Of a stretch of 64,000 nt of DNA, positions 34,653-41,700 are shown in pieces. The DNA lies in assembly GCF_009711225.1 (NCBI RefSeq), contig NZ_WMIE01000015.1, positions 1 to 64,000 on the forward strand, given 5' to 3'. The position numbers and the translations under genes are program-made. The DNA is from Paracoccus aestuariivivens. GTDB lineage: Bacteria > Pseudomonadota > Alphaproteobacteria > Rhodobacterales > Rhodobacteraceae. Each line of letters starts with the position of its first letter. The first letter of the stretch is position 1. A model generated the notes under the pieces. That model worked only from the letters and a program-made list of their open reading frames with translations. It ran no database searches and was not told the DNA's origin.

Positions 34653-35048
34653 CTACTCGGCCTTGCTGTCGATAATGACGGATTGGCCAGGAACCATGGG
34701 CGCGGCCGGAATGGTGTAGCCAAGCTCCTTGCACATGGTGAAGACGGTGCTGAGCGTGCGGATTTCCCGGAAGGCGAGATCGGTTTTGGACGCGGCAGAG
34801 GTTGCACCGGGCTGACGTGCCCGCCTTGTACGCTGGGTGATAAGGGCCGCCCAACGTTTGCGCTCTTTGGGCTCGATCGCCAGCACATACCAGACGCCGT
34901 GGTAATGCGGGCTGCGCAGTTCCGGCTCCTCATGGCAATAGATGCAGAGCAACCAACCTTGCTCCAGAAGTTCCTTGAGTCCGTCGACCGTGACCACATT
35001 CGGGGGCTCTTTTCTCAGATCAATCACCGGCCCGCGTCTCCATAGCAT
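34653..35048 (-). CDS. Hypothetical first gene of the transfer operon
   Basis: 131 residues from ATG 35048. Features are two cysteines in [19 protein letters not shown] (CxxC-H/H, a possible metal site), a basic patch ([16 protein letters not shown]) and a soluble C-terminus. No family was recognised. It is the first gene after the long inverted repeat at 35076-35119, so it could be a small regulator or accessory factor. The frame extends to 35183, but that part overlaps the operator-like repeat. Confidence 0.6.
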   Translation of the reverse strand: MLWRRGPVIDLRKEPPNVVTVDGLKELLEQGWLLCIYCHEEPELRSPHYHGVWYVLAIEPKERKRWAALITQRTRRARQPGATSAASKTDLAFREIRTLSTVFTMCKELGYTIPAAPMVPGQSVIIDSKAE

Positions 35049-35075
35049 GGCCACGCAGCACCTTCCGAATGCCAG

Positions 35076-35119
35076 CGTGTCAAATTTGCAAACCTCGGTC
35101 AACATGCAAATTTGACACG
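35076..35119. promoter_or_regulatory. Perfect 15-bp inverted repeat upstream of the transfer operon
   Basis: CGTGTCAAATTTGCA (35076-35090) and TGCAAATTTGACACG (35105-35119) are exact reverse complements with a 14-base spacer that begins AACC. It lies 28 bases before the first transfer gene. The repeat at 36591-36638 has the same 10-base arm plan, the same 14-base core spacing and an AACC start, so the two are probably sites for one regulator. They could also form RNA hairpins. Confidence 0.7.
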
Positions 35120-35284
35120 TGCCGAGCTTTTCTCTCTGAGAGCTTTGTAGACGCTGGGCAGATGTCTTCCAAGGCCGAAGCAAGCTCCGGCCCGGATTGG
35201 TTTCGGGGGTAAATTTATGACTTCCTTTGCGAAGTCATGCTGCCGCCTCGCCCGGATTGAACGAGCGACGGAAGGCCGTCTTCT

Positions 35285-35518
35285 TTAGGAAGGGCGTGGA
35301 ATATCCGGCGCATCCGGGCGCTTCTCCATCGAGCCGATGAACATGCGCACACCGTCCTCGGTAACCGCCCAGATCCCGAAATCGCGCAATTCGAGCGTCA
35401 CCGGCTGACTTCCATCATCAAGCATCAAGGACAGCGTTTGTACCATGCCGGCATCGAGCTTGGCCGAGGCGCGGAGGGGGTTTTCGCTCAGGGCGACAGT
35501 CGGGCCGCACATCTTCAT
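35285..35518 (-). CDS. Hypothetical 77-residue protein divergent from luxR
   Basis: Starts MKMCGPTVALSENPLRASAK, has strand-rich segments (PVTLELRDFGIWAVTEDGVR) and a short acidic/basic tail. AGGA lies seven bases before ATG 35518. No family was recognised. It is transcribed away from luxR and towards the transfer operon, ending about 165 bases from the inverted repeat. Confidence 0.55.
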   Translation of the reverse strand: MKMCGPTVALSENPLRASAKLDAGMVQTLSLMLDDGSQPVTLELRDFGIWAVTEDGVRMFIGSMEKRPDAPDIPRPS

Positions 35519-35583
35519 GAAAATTTCCTGCTCAGATTCGTGTTTCGGCAGAACATAGCCGATTGAGCGCAAGAGGCTACCTA

Positions 35584-35601
35584 CCTGTCTTTTTAGACAG
35601 G
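35584..35601. promoter_or_regulatory. Lux-box-like palindrome upstream of luxR
   Basis: CCTGTC-TTTTTA-GACAGG is an 18-base dyad with 6-bp perfect arms, the size of tra/lux boxes bound by LuxR-type dimers. It lies 53 bases before the luxR start codon and just upstream of a TATATC (35611-35616) -10-like hexamer, and could also serve the divergent gene. Confidence 0.55.
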
Positions 35602-35653
35602 CTAATTGGCTATATCTTGCCAGTCGAAAAACAAGAAAAGACGAGGTGCCACG

Positions 35654-36286
35654 ATGCTCGAGACCGTCATTCCGGATCATGATGCACTCATCTCCGGGCT
35701 TGAAGATCTTGCACCTTCCGGCTTTTTCCTCGGTCTCGGTTTCAAGCTCGGCAGACCGGTGACCACTATCAATCGATTCCCCGAAGCCTGGGTCTCACGT
35801 TGGGAACAGGATATCTTCGTCAGCCGTGACCCGATTGCGCTGTGGATCGTCGGGCAGCCCAGGGAAAGTGCTGCGAGATGGTCCGAGATCGCAGCCAATA
35901 TTCCCGATGATTTTGGCATCTTCGAAGCGGCGCGCAAATACGGACTGCGCTACGGTGCGGCCTTTGTCACAATCACCGGGCGGCGGCGCTCCTGCCTCTC
36001 GGTTGCCCGTCCGGATTGCGAATATAGTGATGCCGAGTTGAGCCTGCTTGCCGGCAAGCTCGATCTTCTCGCCCATCTCTATGCACAGAACATGGTCACC
36101 TTGAGCGAGAAGGAGATCGAGGGCCTGCGCCAGATCCGGTTGGGGCTTTCTCACGCTGAAGCGGCCGAAAGCTTGAGCATCAGCGTCTCGGCCCTGAAAC
36201 TGCGGCTCTCCAGCGCACAGAAGAAGCTCGGTTGCCGCAATGTCACCGCCGCCGTGGTGCGCGCGGTCGAGGAAGACCTGATCTAG
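35654..36286 (+). CDS. LuxR-family regulator with autoinducer-binding domain
   Basis: 210 residues: an N-terminal autoinducer-binding domain (conserved RDP at the position of the Asp-Pro pair, W in ARWSEI, W in EAWVSRW), and a C-terminal LuxR helix-turn-helix (LSEKEIEGLRQIRLGLSHAE, SISVSALKLRLSSAQKKLG). The usual tyrosine of the pocket is replaced. No LuxI is present in the window, so it is a solo or responds to a signal made elsewhere. GAGG lies seven bases before ATG 35654. Likely regulator of conjugation and replication in the flanking genes. Confidence 0.82.
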   Translation: MLETVIPDHDALISGLEDLAPSGFFLGLGFKLGRPVTTINRFPEAWVSRWEQDIFVSRDPIALWIVGQPRESAARWSEIAANIPDDFGIFEAARKYGLRYGAAFVTITGRRRSCLSVARPDCEYSDAELSLLAGKLDLLAHLYAQNMVTLSEKEIEGLRQIRLGLSHAEAAESLSISVSALKLRLSSAQKKLGCRNVTAAVVRAVEEDLI

Positions 36287-36289
36287 CTG

Positions 36290-36312
36290 ATTAGCCAGTC
36301 CAATTAGCCAGT
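36290..36312 (+). repeat. Tandem ATTAGCCAGT repeats downstream of luxR
   Basis: Two copies of ATTAGCCAGT start 13 bases apart (36290 and 36303), just after the luxR stop and about 75 bases before the next start codon. CCAATTAGCC at 36300-36309 is the reverse complement of GGCTAATTGG at 35600-35609 in front of luxR, so luxR is bracketed by inverted copies. Possible binding sites for an autoregulator. Confidence 0.5.
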
Positions 36313-36384
36313 TTCGCTGTTGGGGCTTTATTTTAGGACCGACAGGCGCAAGAAGTTCCTGACACGAGTGAAGGGGACTGTGCC

Positions 36385-36576
36385 ATGGCAACCACCAACC
36401 AAGACCAGCGCCGCATTGCCGAGCCCGTGCAGGCACTTGGCGGTCCGGAGAGCCAGGTCTGGCTCTATTCCTGGAATACCGGCGAACTCTCGGTTCTGGA
36501 ACTTCCCGAAGGCATGAGCTTCGATCCGGGCGCCGATTTGCCGGTTGTCGCGCCGGTGGCGCTTACCTTGGGTTGA
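36385..36576 (+). CDS. Small hypothetical protein (63 residues)
   Basis: Starts MATTNQDQRRIAEPVQALGG and ends in a hydrophobic strand (VVAPVALTLG); mostly beta-strand-like with SQVWLYSWNTGELSVLELPE. AGGGGA lies about seven bases before the ATG. No family was recognised. Lies between luxR and the exported protein gene, so it is probably part of the LuxR-controlled region. Confidence 0.55.
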   Translation: MATTNQDQRRIAEPVQALGGPESQVWLYSWNTGELSVLELPEGMSFDPGADLPVVAPVALTLG

Positions 36577-36590
36577 TCTCGCCAAATCAC

Positions 36591-36638
36591 CTCTGTACAT
36601 ATTTGCAAACCAGTCATGGATTGCAAATATGTACAGAG
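36591..36638. promoter_or_regulatory. Perfect 18-bp inverted repeat over the start of the next gene
   Basis: CTCTGTACATATTTGCAA (36591-36608) and TTGCAAATATGTACAGAG (36621-36638) are exact reverse complements with a 12-base spacer. The ATG at 36629 of the next gene lies inside the right arm. As DNA it is an operator candidate; as RNA it would be an 18-bp hairpin that hides the start codon. Confidence 0.7.
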
Positions 36639-37219
36639 CTCCCGGACAGATTAAGAAAACCCGTCGCAGAACGCTTTGGGCTGCGGGCCTTGCGGCGCTT
36701 TCGCTGAGCGCGCCGCCTGCCAAGGCCTATCCGATCGATTGTGCCATCCTGCTTTGTCTTGCCGGCGGCTTTCCGGCCTCGGCGGAATGTGGGGCGGCCA
36801 AGGCCGAGATGATCCGGCGGATCACACCTTGGCCGATCGAGCCGCCCTTGCAGCTTTGGAACTGCCCGATGGGCAATCCGCTCTCAGGTTCAGCGACGGG
36901 GGGAGTGCAGGCCCTGCCGCCCGAGGTTGCGCGCTATCGCGACGGCATCGAGCTTTATCACATCATCTACGGCCAGCGCCGCCATGACGGCACGACCTAT
37001 GTCACCGACCGCTCGCAACTCGGTCATTATGACGCGCAAGGCAATTTCAGCTGGGTCCCGACACGCATCCGCGAGGCACCAGATTGGGTTTATGCCGCCA
37101 GCGGGGTGTCCAGAAACGCCGTTCTGGTCGAGCTCGGCTCGGTCCGGCTCTGGCGTGGCATGCTGCTGCGCTGGCGCGACCATCAGGGCAATATTTCGGA
37201 GGAATGGATCCGCTACTGA
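36629..37219 (+). CDS. Exported hypothetical protein next to the replication gene
   Basis: 196 residues with a probable signal peptide (LWAAGLAALSLSAPPAKA) followed by YPIDCAILLCLAGGFPASAEC. This small cysteine-rich opening is like that of exported proteins encoded beside conjugative clusters. The middle reads IELYHIIYGQRRHDGTTYVT, probably a beta-rich domain. The only plausible start, ATG 36629, has no ribosome-binding site and sits in the inverted repeat. No family was recognised. Confidence 0.6.
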   Translation: MYRAPGQIKKTRRRTLWAAGLAALSLSAPPAKAYPIDCAILLCLAGGFPASAECGAAKAEMIRRITPWPIEPPLQLWNCPMGNPLSGSATGGVQALPPEVARYRDGIELYHIIYGQRRHDGTTYVTDRSQLGHYDAQGNFSWVPTRIREAPDWVYAASGVSRNAVLVELGSVRLWRGMLLRWRDHQGNISEEWIRY

Positions 37220-37240
37220 ACACAAACAAGCAGACCCCAC

Positions 37241-37278
37241 AAAAACAAAAAACCCCCGCGCGGGGACCGCACGAGGGG
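37241..37278 (-). terminator. Intrinsic terminator on the minus strand, upstream of repC
   Basis: Read on the minus strand, CCCCTCGTGCGG (from 37278) pairs with CCGCGCGGGGG across a TCC loop. This gives an 11-bp GC-rich stem with two G-U pairs, followed by TTTTTTGTTTTTG. A textbook Rho-independent terminator with no minus-strand gene upstream, so it most likely ends the countertranscript RNA. Confidence 0.75.
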
Positions 37279-37326
37279 ATTTGCAAGGTAACGCAGGTCT
37301 AGCCACCCGCATCGCCGTCATCACAC
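37241..37326 (-). ncRNA. Candidate countertranscript RNA controlling repC
   Basis: On the minus strand a promoter-like pair TTGAAT (37356-37361) and GATTAT (37333-37338), spaced by 17 bases, would start a transcript near 37326. It ends at a strong intrinsic terminator near 37241, giving about 86 bases antisense to the repC leader. In repABC plasmids a small antisense RNA from just upstream of repC blocks RepC expression and sets incompatibility. Position, orientation and terminator match. Inference from sequence; no RNA data. Confidence 0.65.
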
Positions 37327-37433
37327 AACGGCATAATCACCTGCTTCTCCCACGGATTCAAGACCAAAGCCGCAGCTTTTGCGAATGGATCCGGCTTGCC
37401 TGCGGCCCTGTGCCTCGAAAATGAGGACAGAAC

Positions 37434-38606
37434 ATGATGAACCCGATCGCCCGAGTGACGCACCCGGTGCTGCCGGAAGGCATGACACTCAGCCACATCA
37501 TCGAACTCGTCGAACGTCTGGCGCGGCATCTCGGTCTGGGCGCTGCCCGTCGTGCGGTGCTGTTGCGCATGATGCGTCAGACCGCGCCGGCCGATTGGGG
37601 CGATCCTGGCTGTGATCCGGTCTGTTTCCGCGCCCAACAGGATTTGGCGCGCGATCTTGGCATCAGCGACCGCACATTGCGCTTGCATGAGAAGGGGTTG
37701 GAAGTGCTTGGGATCATTCGGATCGATACGGCGGCCAATGGCCGGCGTTCCGGACGGCATCTCTCGCATGGTCGCAGGCTTGGGATCAATTTTAGGCCGC
37801 TTTTGGAAAATCTCGGCCGGCTTCTGGCCATGGATGCCGAGCATCGCGAGGAGGCGCATCGCATTTCTGTGCTGCGGCTCGAATGTTCGGCCGCCAAACG
37901 TGATGCCAAGCAGGCGATCGAGCAGTTGTTGGAGTTGGATCCCCAGCATGCCGCACTGCCGGAATTGTTGCGCCGCTTCGCCGCTTGGCCGCGTCGCTAT
38001 GCCGGTTTCCGCTGCGCCGAGAATCTCGCCTGCCATCTCGCTGAGATCGACGCGGTGGCCGCTGAGGCTCGCGCCTGCCTCGCATGTTGCGCAGAAACTT
38101 CCGCCATGGCGGAAGCCGGACTTCCGGCAATAGGAAATGCAACTCTAAAGAATCTTGTAAGGGTGGATACACGTCCGACGACGCCCCCACCGGATACGCG
38201 CCGGCCGTCAACCAATGGCAATGCTGAGGAAGACAAAGGCGATGATCTGAGATGGATCACCCCCGAGATCGTCAAAGAGATGGCGGGAGCTGATTTCCGC
38301 TTCTGCCTTGAGGCGCTTTGCCCGACCGGCGAAATCACTGAACGCGCCTTGCGCAGCACGGCAATCATGCTGCTCCGAGATCTCGGCATCACGGAATCGG
38401 CTTGGGAGGAAGCGCTTGATCAACTCGGGTCGCTGCGCGCGTCCCTTGCGGTGCTGTTGATCGAGGCGAACCGCGAACATCCTGATGTGCCCGTCCGTAA
38501 CGCAGGGGCGATGCTGCGTGGCTTTTCCGCGCGGGACCGGCTGGGCGAATTCAATCTCTCCGGTGCGCTGAAAGGCTTGCTTCGCCGGAAGCGGGCCGCT
38601 GCATGA
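37434..38606 (+). CDS. repC: RepC-family plasmid replication initiator
   Basis: 390 residues. The N-terminal winged-helix region (GAARRAVLLRMMRQTAPADW, then LARDLGISDRTLRLHEKGLE and GRRLGINFRPLLENLGRLLA) is the RepC_N DNA-binding domain. A less conserved linker (residues 225-265) and a C-terminal domain follow. RepC opens the origin that usually lies inside its own gene. No repA or repB partition genes precede it here; instead the upstream genes are the LuxR and exported-protein cluster. Next to the transfer operon, it identifies this as a plasmid replicon or an integrated one. Confidence 0.85.
   Translation: MMNPIARVTHPVLPEGMTLSHIIELVERLARHLGLGAARRAVLLRMMRQTAPADWGDPGCDPVCFRAQQDLARDLGISDRTLRLHEKGLEVLGIIRIDTAANGRRSGRHLSHGRRLGINFRPLLENLGRLLAMDAEHREEAHRISVLRLECSAAKRDAKQAIEQLLELDPQHAALPELLRRFAAWPRRYAGFRCAENLACHLAEIDAVAAEARACLACCAETSAMAEAGLPAIGNATLKNLVRVDTRPTTPPPDTRRPSTNGNAEEDKGDDLRWITPEIVKEMAGADFRFCLEALCPTGEITERALRSTAIMLLRDLGITESAWEEALDQLGSLRASLAVLLIEANREHPDVPVRNAGAMLRGFSARDRLGEFNLSGALKGLLRRKRAAA
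38130..38180. other. AT-richer patch in repC, candidate replication origin
   Basis: The stretch around 38139-38178 (with AACTCTAAAGAATCTTGTAA) is distinctly AT-richer than the rest of repC and lies at the join between the two RepC domains. In repABC plasmids the origin sits in an AT-rich stretch within repC. Inferred from composition and position only. Confidence 0.4.
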
Positions 38607-38938
38607 ACCGGGCGTTTTCTCTGGCATGCGCTCTGGCATTAACGCTCTGGTCTTTTCCGGGGCTCGGGCAGGGGGCCGGGATCACGGGCGGCTGCCTGCC
38701 GCCAGAAGAGCCGTTCTTACCCGTAGATGATGCAGCGCTGGCCCAATATGCCGATCTCATTGCCGAAGACTTCGAGCGCTACTTTGCGGCGAGTTCGGAA
38801 TATTTCGCCTGCATGGACGCCACCCGCCAGATCGAGTTCGAACGAGCGCGCGAGGTCTCGGAGCGACACCGGCAATTTCTCGAGCGGCTGGACCAACTGG
38901 GGCTCAGAGCCAAGGCTGCGGTGGGGCAGGAGCCGTGA
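38603..38938 (+). CDS. Exported hypothetical protein coupled to repC
   Basis: 111 residues with a signal peptide (LACALALTLWSFPGLGQG) and a helical mature part (FERYFAASSEYFACMDATRQ, EVSERHRQFLERLDQLG). The ATG overlaps the repC stop (ATGA), so it is co-translated with the initiator, an odd pairing for a periplasmic protein. No family was recognised. Probably belongs to the transfer module. Confidence 0.6.
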   Translation: MNRAFSLACALALTLWSFPGLGQGAGITGGCLPPEEPFLPVDDAALAQYADLIAEDFERYFAASSEYFACMDATRQIEFERAREVSERHRQFLERLDQLGLRAKAAVGQEP

Positions 38939-39177
38939 GCGACAGGCGCCACCCGATCGGTTTCTTCGTCAAGCCGGCCTATCGGACGAAAACCGGAAAA
39001 CCGCAGCTCGCGATCTATGTTCAGGCGCCGCCTCGGCGTGGCGAGAACGGGGAGTTGCTGACGGTCCGGGCCATGCCGCTGCTCCTGGCCAGCAATGCCC
39101 TCGACGATCCGGAACGATTTCTCGGCATCGTGGCAGAAATCCTGAATGCGGTGATTTCGGAGGAGGACGGGTGCTGA
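38935..39177 (+). CDS. Hypothetical 80-residue protein
   Basis: Starts at GTG 38935, overlapping the previous stop (GTGA), and begins MSDRRHPIGFFVKPAYRTKT. Soluble, with a mixed strand/helix pattern (KPQLAIYVQAPPRRGENG, then DPERFLGIVAEILNAVI). Third gene of the repC transcription unit. No family was recognised. Confidence 0.55.
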   Translation: MSDRRHPIGFFVKPAYRTKTGKPQLAIYVQAPPRRGENGELLTVRAMPLLLASNALDDPERFLGIVAEILNAVISEEDGC

Positions 39178-39180
39178 CCG

Positions 39181-39405
39181 ACTCTTATGCCAGTTTGGAC
39201 CTTCGCGGAACATCCGCTCGATCGCTCTTCTTTGGCGATCATTCAGCTGGTCCAGATGCAAATCGTAGAAACGGGCTTTCTCAATTGATGCAATGCTGGC
39301 AAACTGACGACGGCAACTTCGTCTATCGGCGCGATGGATGTCCTTCTGTATGGCCGCTAATGGGATGGCGGACCACCTCTCCCTTGAAACTTGACCAGAG
39401 CGCAA
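39181..39405 (-). pseudogene. Fic/DUF4172-family protein remnant
   Basis: The minus-strand frame includes KARFYDLHLDQLNDRQRRAI and ERMFREGPN, which resembles the C-terminal winged-helix part of Fic-family proteins (normally near LNxRQ...LL). The frame is short, lacks the Fic catalytic motif HPFxxGNGR, and ends in unrelated sequence. A fragment of a lost AMP-transferase or toxin gene. The match is short, hence moderate confidence. Confidence 0.4.
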
Positions 39406-39515
39406 AGTGGGTGCACCGTGAAACGGTCGGCGTCCCGCTTGAGGGATGTCGATTTATACAACATCCCAGGTGGAATAGCCTTCCAGGTTAGACAGTGAAC
39501 GGGGAACAGTTGGCC

Positions 39516-40178
39516 ATGAAACAGGCAGGTTCGGCGGCAGCCATGGCGGTCGCGGCGCTGGCAGCAAGCGCGGGGATAGCTTCCGCACAGGCGCTTTCGC
39601 TGGGAGATATTTACGTGAAAGGTTTTGGAGGCGCGACCTGGCCGTCGAACTTCGACACCACCCTCAAGGAGGACGGCGAGCAGATCGCTCGCCCCAGCTT
39701 CGACTACGATACCGGGTATACTCTGGGCGTCGCAGTGGGCACGGACTTCACACCGAATTTCTCGATGGAGATCGAGTATTCCTACCGCAGCGCCGATGCC
39801 GTTATCACGGACCGTGACGAGGATGACGAAAGCGAAAGCGCGGACGGCGATACCTCTGCCAACGCTCTCATGGTCAACGCGATTTACATGTTCGATGGCA
39901 TGGGCACTAACAGGACAGTCCGACCCTATCTCGGCGGCGGCATCGGCGGGGTCCAGGTGGAGACGAGCGTTCCCGGCCAAGATTACGACGCCGATACGTT
40001 ATTTGCCTACCAGCTGATCGGTGGTGTTGGATACGAACTGAATCCCAATATCACCCTCTATGCGGAGGGACGTTGGTTCCAGACCGAGTCGGGCAGGTTC
40101 GACGGACCGGGCGGCGATAACTTCGACGGCAAGCTCGAGACATTCGACCTGCTCGCCGGCCTGCGCTACACCTTCTGA
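39516..40178 (+). CDS. Outer-membrane beta-barrel protein
   Basis: 220 residues: signal peptide (GSAAAMAVAALAASAGIASA), then alternating amphipathic strands (GDIYVKGFGGATWPS, GYTLGVAVGTDFTPNFSMEI, PYLGGGIGGVQVETSV, ITLYAEGRWF) and a terminal phenylalanine (LLAGLRYTF) typical of outer-membrane barrels of the OMP_b-brl type. ATG 39516 has GGGGA ten bases upstream; GTG 39495 is less likely. An acidic loop (DRDEDDESESADGD) is surface-exposed. Function unknown, possibly an adhesin or transfer-related receptor. Confidence 0.75.
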   Translation: MKQAGSAAAMAVAALAASAGIASAQALSLGDIYVKGFGGATWPSNFDTTLKEDGEQIARPSFDYDTGYTLGVAVGTDFTPNFSMEIEYSYRSADAVITDRDEDDESESADGDTSANALMVNAIYMFDGMGTNRTVRPYLGGGIGGVQVETSVPGQDYDADTLFAYQLIGGVGYELNPNITLYAEGRWFQTESGRFDGPGGDNFDGKLETFDLLAGLRYTF

Positions 40179-40842
40179 TCTTCTATATCTAAATTAGTCT
40201 ACTGTTATGTTGTTAAATGGGTAAACATGCGGCGAAGGTTCTCGTGTCCCATGGATACTCAGGTGCGGAAGAACTTTGCGTGACCAAAGACAGTCATGCC
40301 GTTGAGCGTTTAGGTGGCGACTTGGGTGTCGGTTATTTTTTGGTCGATGCTCCTCAACTTAAGGAACTGTCCGATGTCCGCTGCCAGTCTGACACGCCGA
40401 AACAACCGCAGGCGCAGCAAGGATCGTGCATCTGCGGCGAACAGCAGGTTCGTCCACGCGGCGGCGATCTGGGCGGTGGAAATGCTGTAGCATGAACGAA
40501 AGTCCCGTTCGATGAAACTGCTCTGAAGCAATGAACCGACCGCTAAACGGCAGCTTCTGGCTCCGAACGACATATTGCGGGGCAACAAGTGGCAGGTCTG
40601 ATCGGAGGGAGCAAACTCTACCTCGGATAGGGCGGGCCGGCCCTTTGCGGACGATCGGCCCGTCACCATGCTACGCGACAGCGTTCACCGAAGCAGCCCT
40701 TCAGGCACCGCGCAGCGAAACCCGTGATGAGATGGCAACGATGCGGACGAAGCATGGGTAATCGGACGGTGCCGCACCAGCGGGGTCGAGCTCAATGTAG
40801 ACTGCAGATGTTTCTGCATCACAGGATTATGCCGGACTGGAC
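40179..40842. other. 664-base stretch without a convincing gene
   Basis: No long coding frame with a ribosome-binding site was found; short frames read as noise. Around 40640-40740 it contains a diverged repeat (GCTACGCGACAGCGTTCACC, then GAAGCAGCCCTTCAGG) resembling 45165-45225. It probably holds debris from mobile elements; a broken IS110 begins at its right end. Confidence 0.4.
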
Positions 40843-41590
40843 GTGTCGCTTCGCTCGGTTGCGTTCTGCGTCATCGATGCTCAGGGAACAATCATCTTCG
40901 AGCGGAGCGTCCCATTCGAGATTGCAGACATCGTCAACTGCCTCGAAACCTGCGGGCGGCCTCTGAAGCAGATAGGCTTCGAAGCAGGCGCGATGAGCCA
41001 ACACCTTTACCGCGGTCTGAAAGCGGCCGGCTTGAATGCCGCCCTCTCTGCAATGCGCAACAAGACCGACCGCACCGATGCACGCGGCATCGCGCAGGTC
41101 CGACACTCCGGCTGGTTCAGTCCGGTTCATATCAAGAGCCGCGAAGCCCATGCGATCCGGGCGTTGCTGACTTGCCGCAAGGCGATCCAGCGCAAATACA
41201 TCGACCTCGCAAACGAGATCCGGGGCCTGTTTCGGGTCTTCGGCCTGCGCCTGCCGCCGCGCCTGGAGCAAGCGGCTTTCGATGATCGCGTTCGGGCGAT
41301 CATCGTCGCGGATCCGGACCTATCACCTGCCCTGCTGCCGCTGCTGGATGCTCGGGCGGTTCTCTACCAGACCTATCGCGAGTTGGACCGGCGCGTGAAA
41401 CAGGCAGCGAGCCGGGACGAGGTCTGTCGACGCTTCATGGGCATCCCCGGGGGTGGGTCCCGTGGCGGCGCTGACCTTCCGGGCAGCCGTCGACGACCCT
41501 GCAAGGTTCAGTCGATCGCGCACCGTTGCCGCCCACTTCGGTCTAACGCCCCGACGCTATCAGTCGGGCGAGGTGGACAGGCGGCATGGG
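40843..41590 (+). pseudogene. IS110-family transposase remnant (frameshift, truncated)
   Basis: Clear IS110 segments: AMRNKTDRTDARGIAQVRHS, SPVHIKSREAHAIRALLTCR, IDLANEIRGLFRVFGLRLP. Near 41446-41455 one extra G in a G-run shifts the frame; the correct continuation ([16 protein letters not shown], then [14 protein letters not shown]) is in the next frame and then ends near 41590. No valid start codon is in frame (a stop follows the nearest ATG). Dead element of a different IS110 subgroup from the one at 5224. Confidence 0.85.
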
Positions 41591-41700
41591 AAATGATCTC
41601 GCGTGGAAAGCGGAAGCCATTCAGGCGCGGCATGGTCGGTACTGGTCTCATGAGCAGTAGCTATCCGGACCGAAGGACGTGATCAATTTGGCAATGCCCT

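Noticed and set aside
37299-38036. 245-residue minus-strand frame over repC
   Set aside because: Antisense of the RepC N-terminal domain; the region's minus-strand signal is better explained by a short countertranscript RNA.
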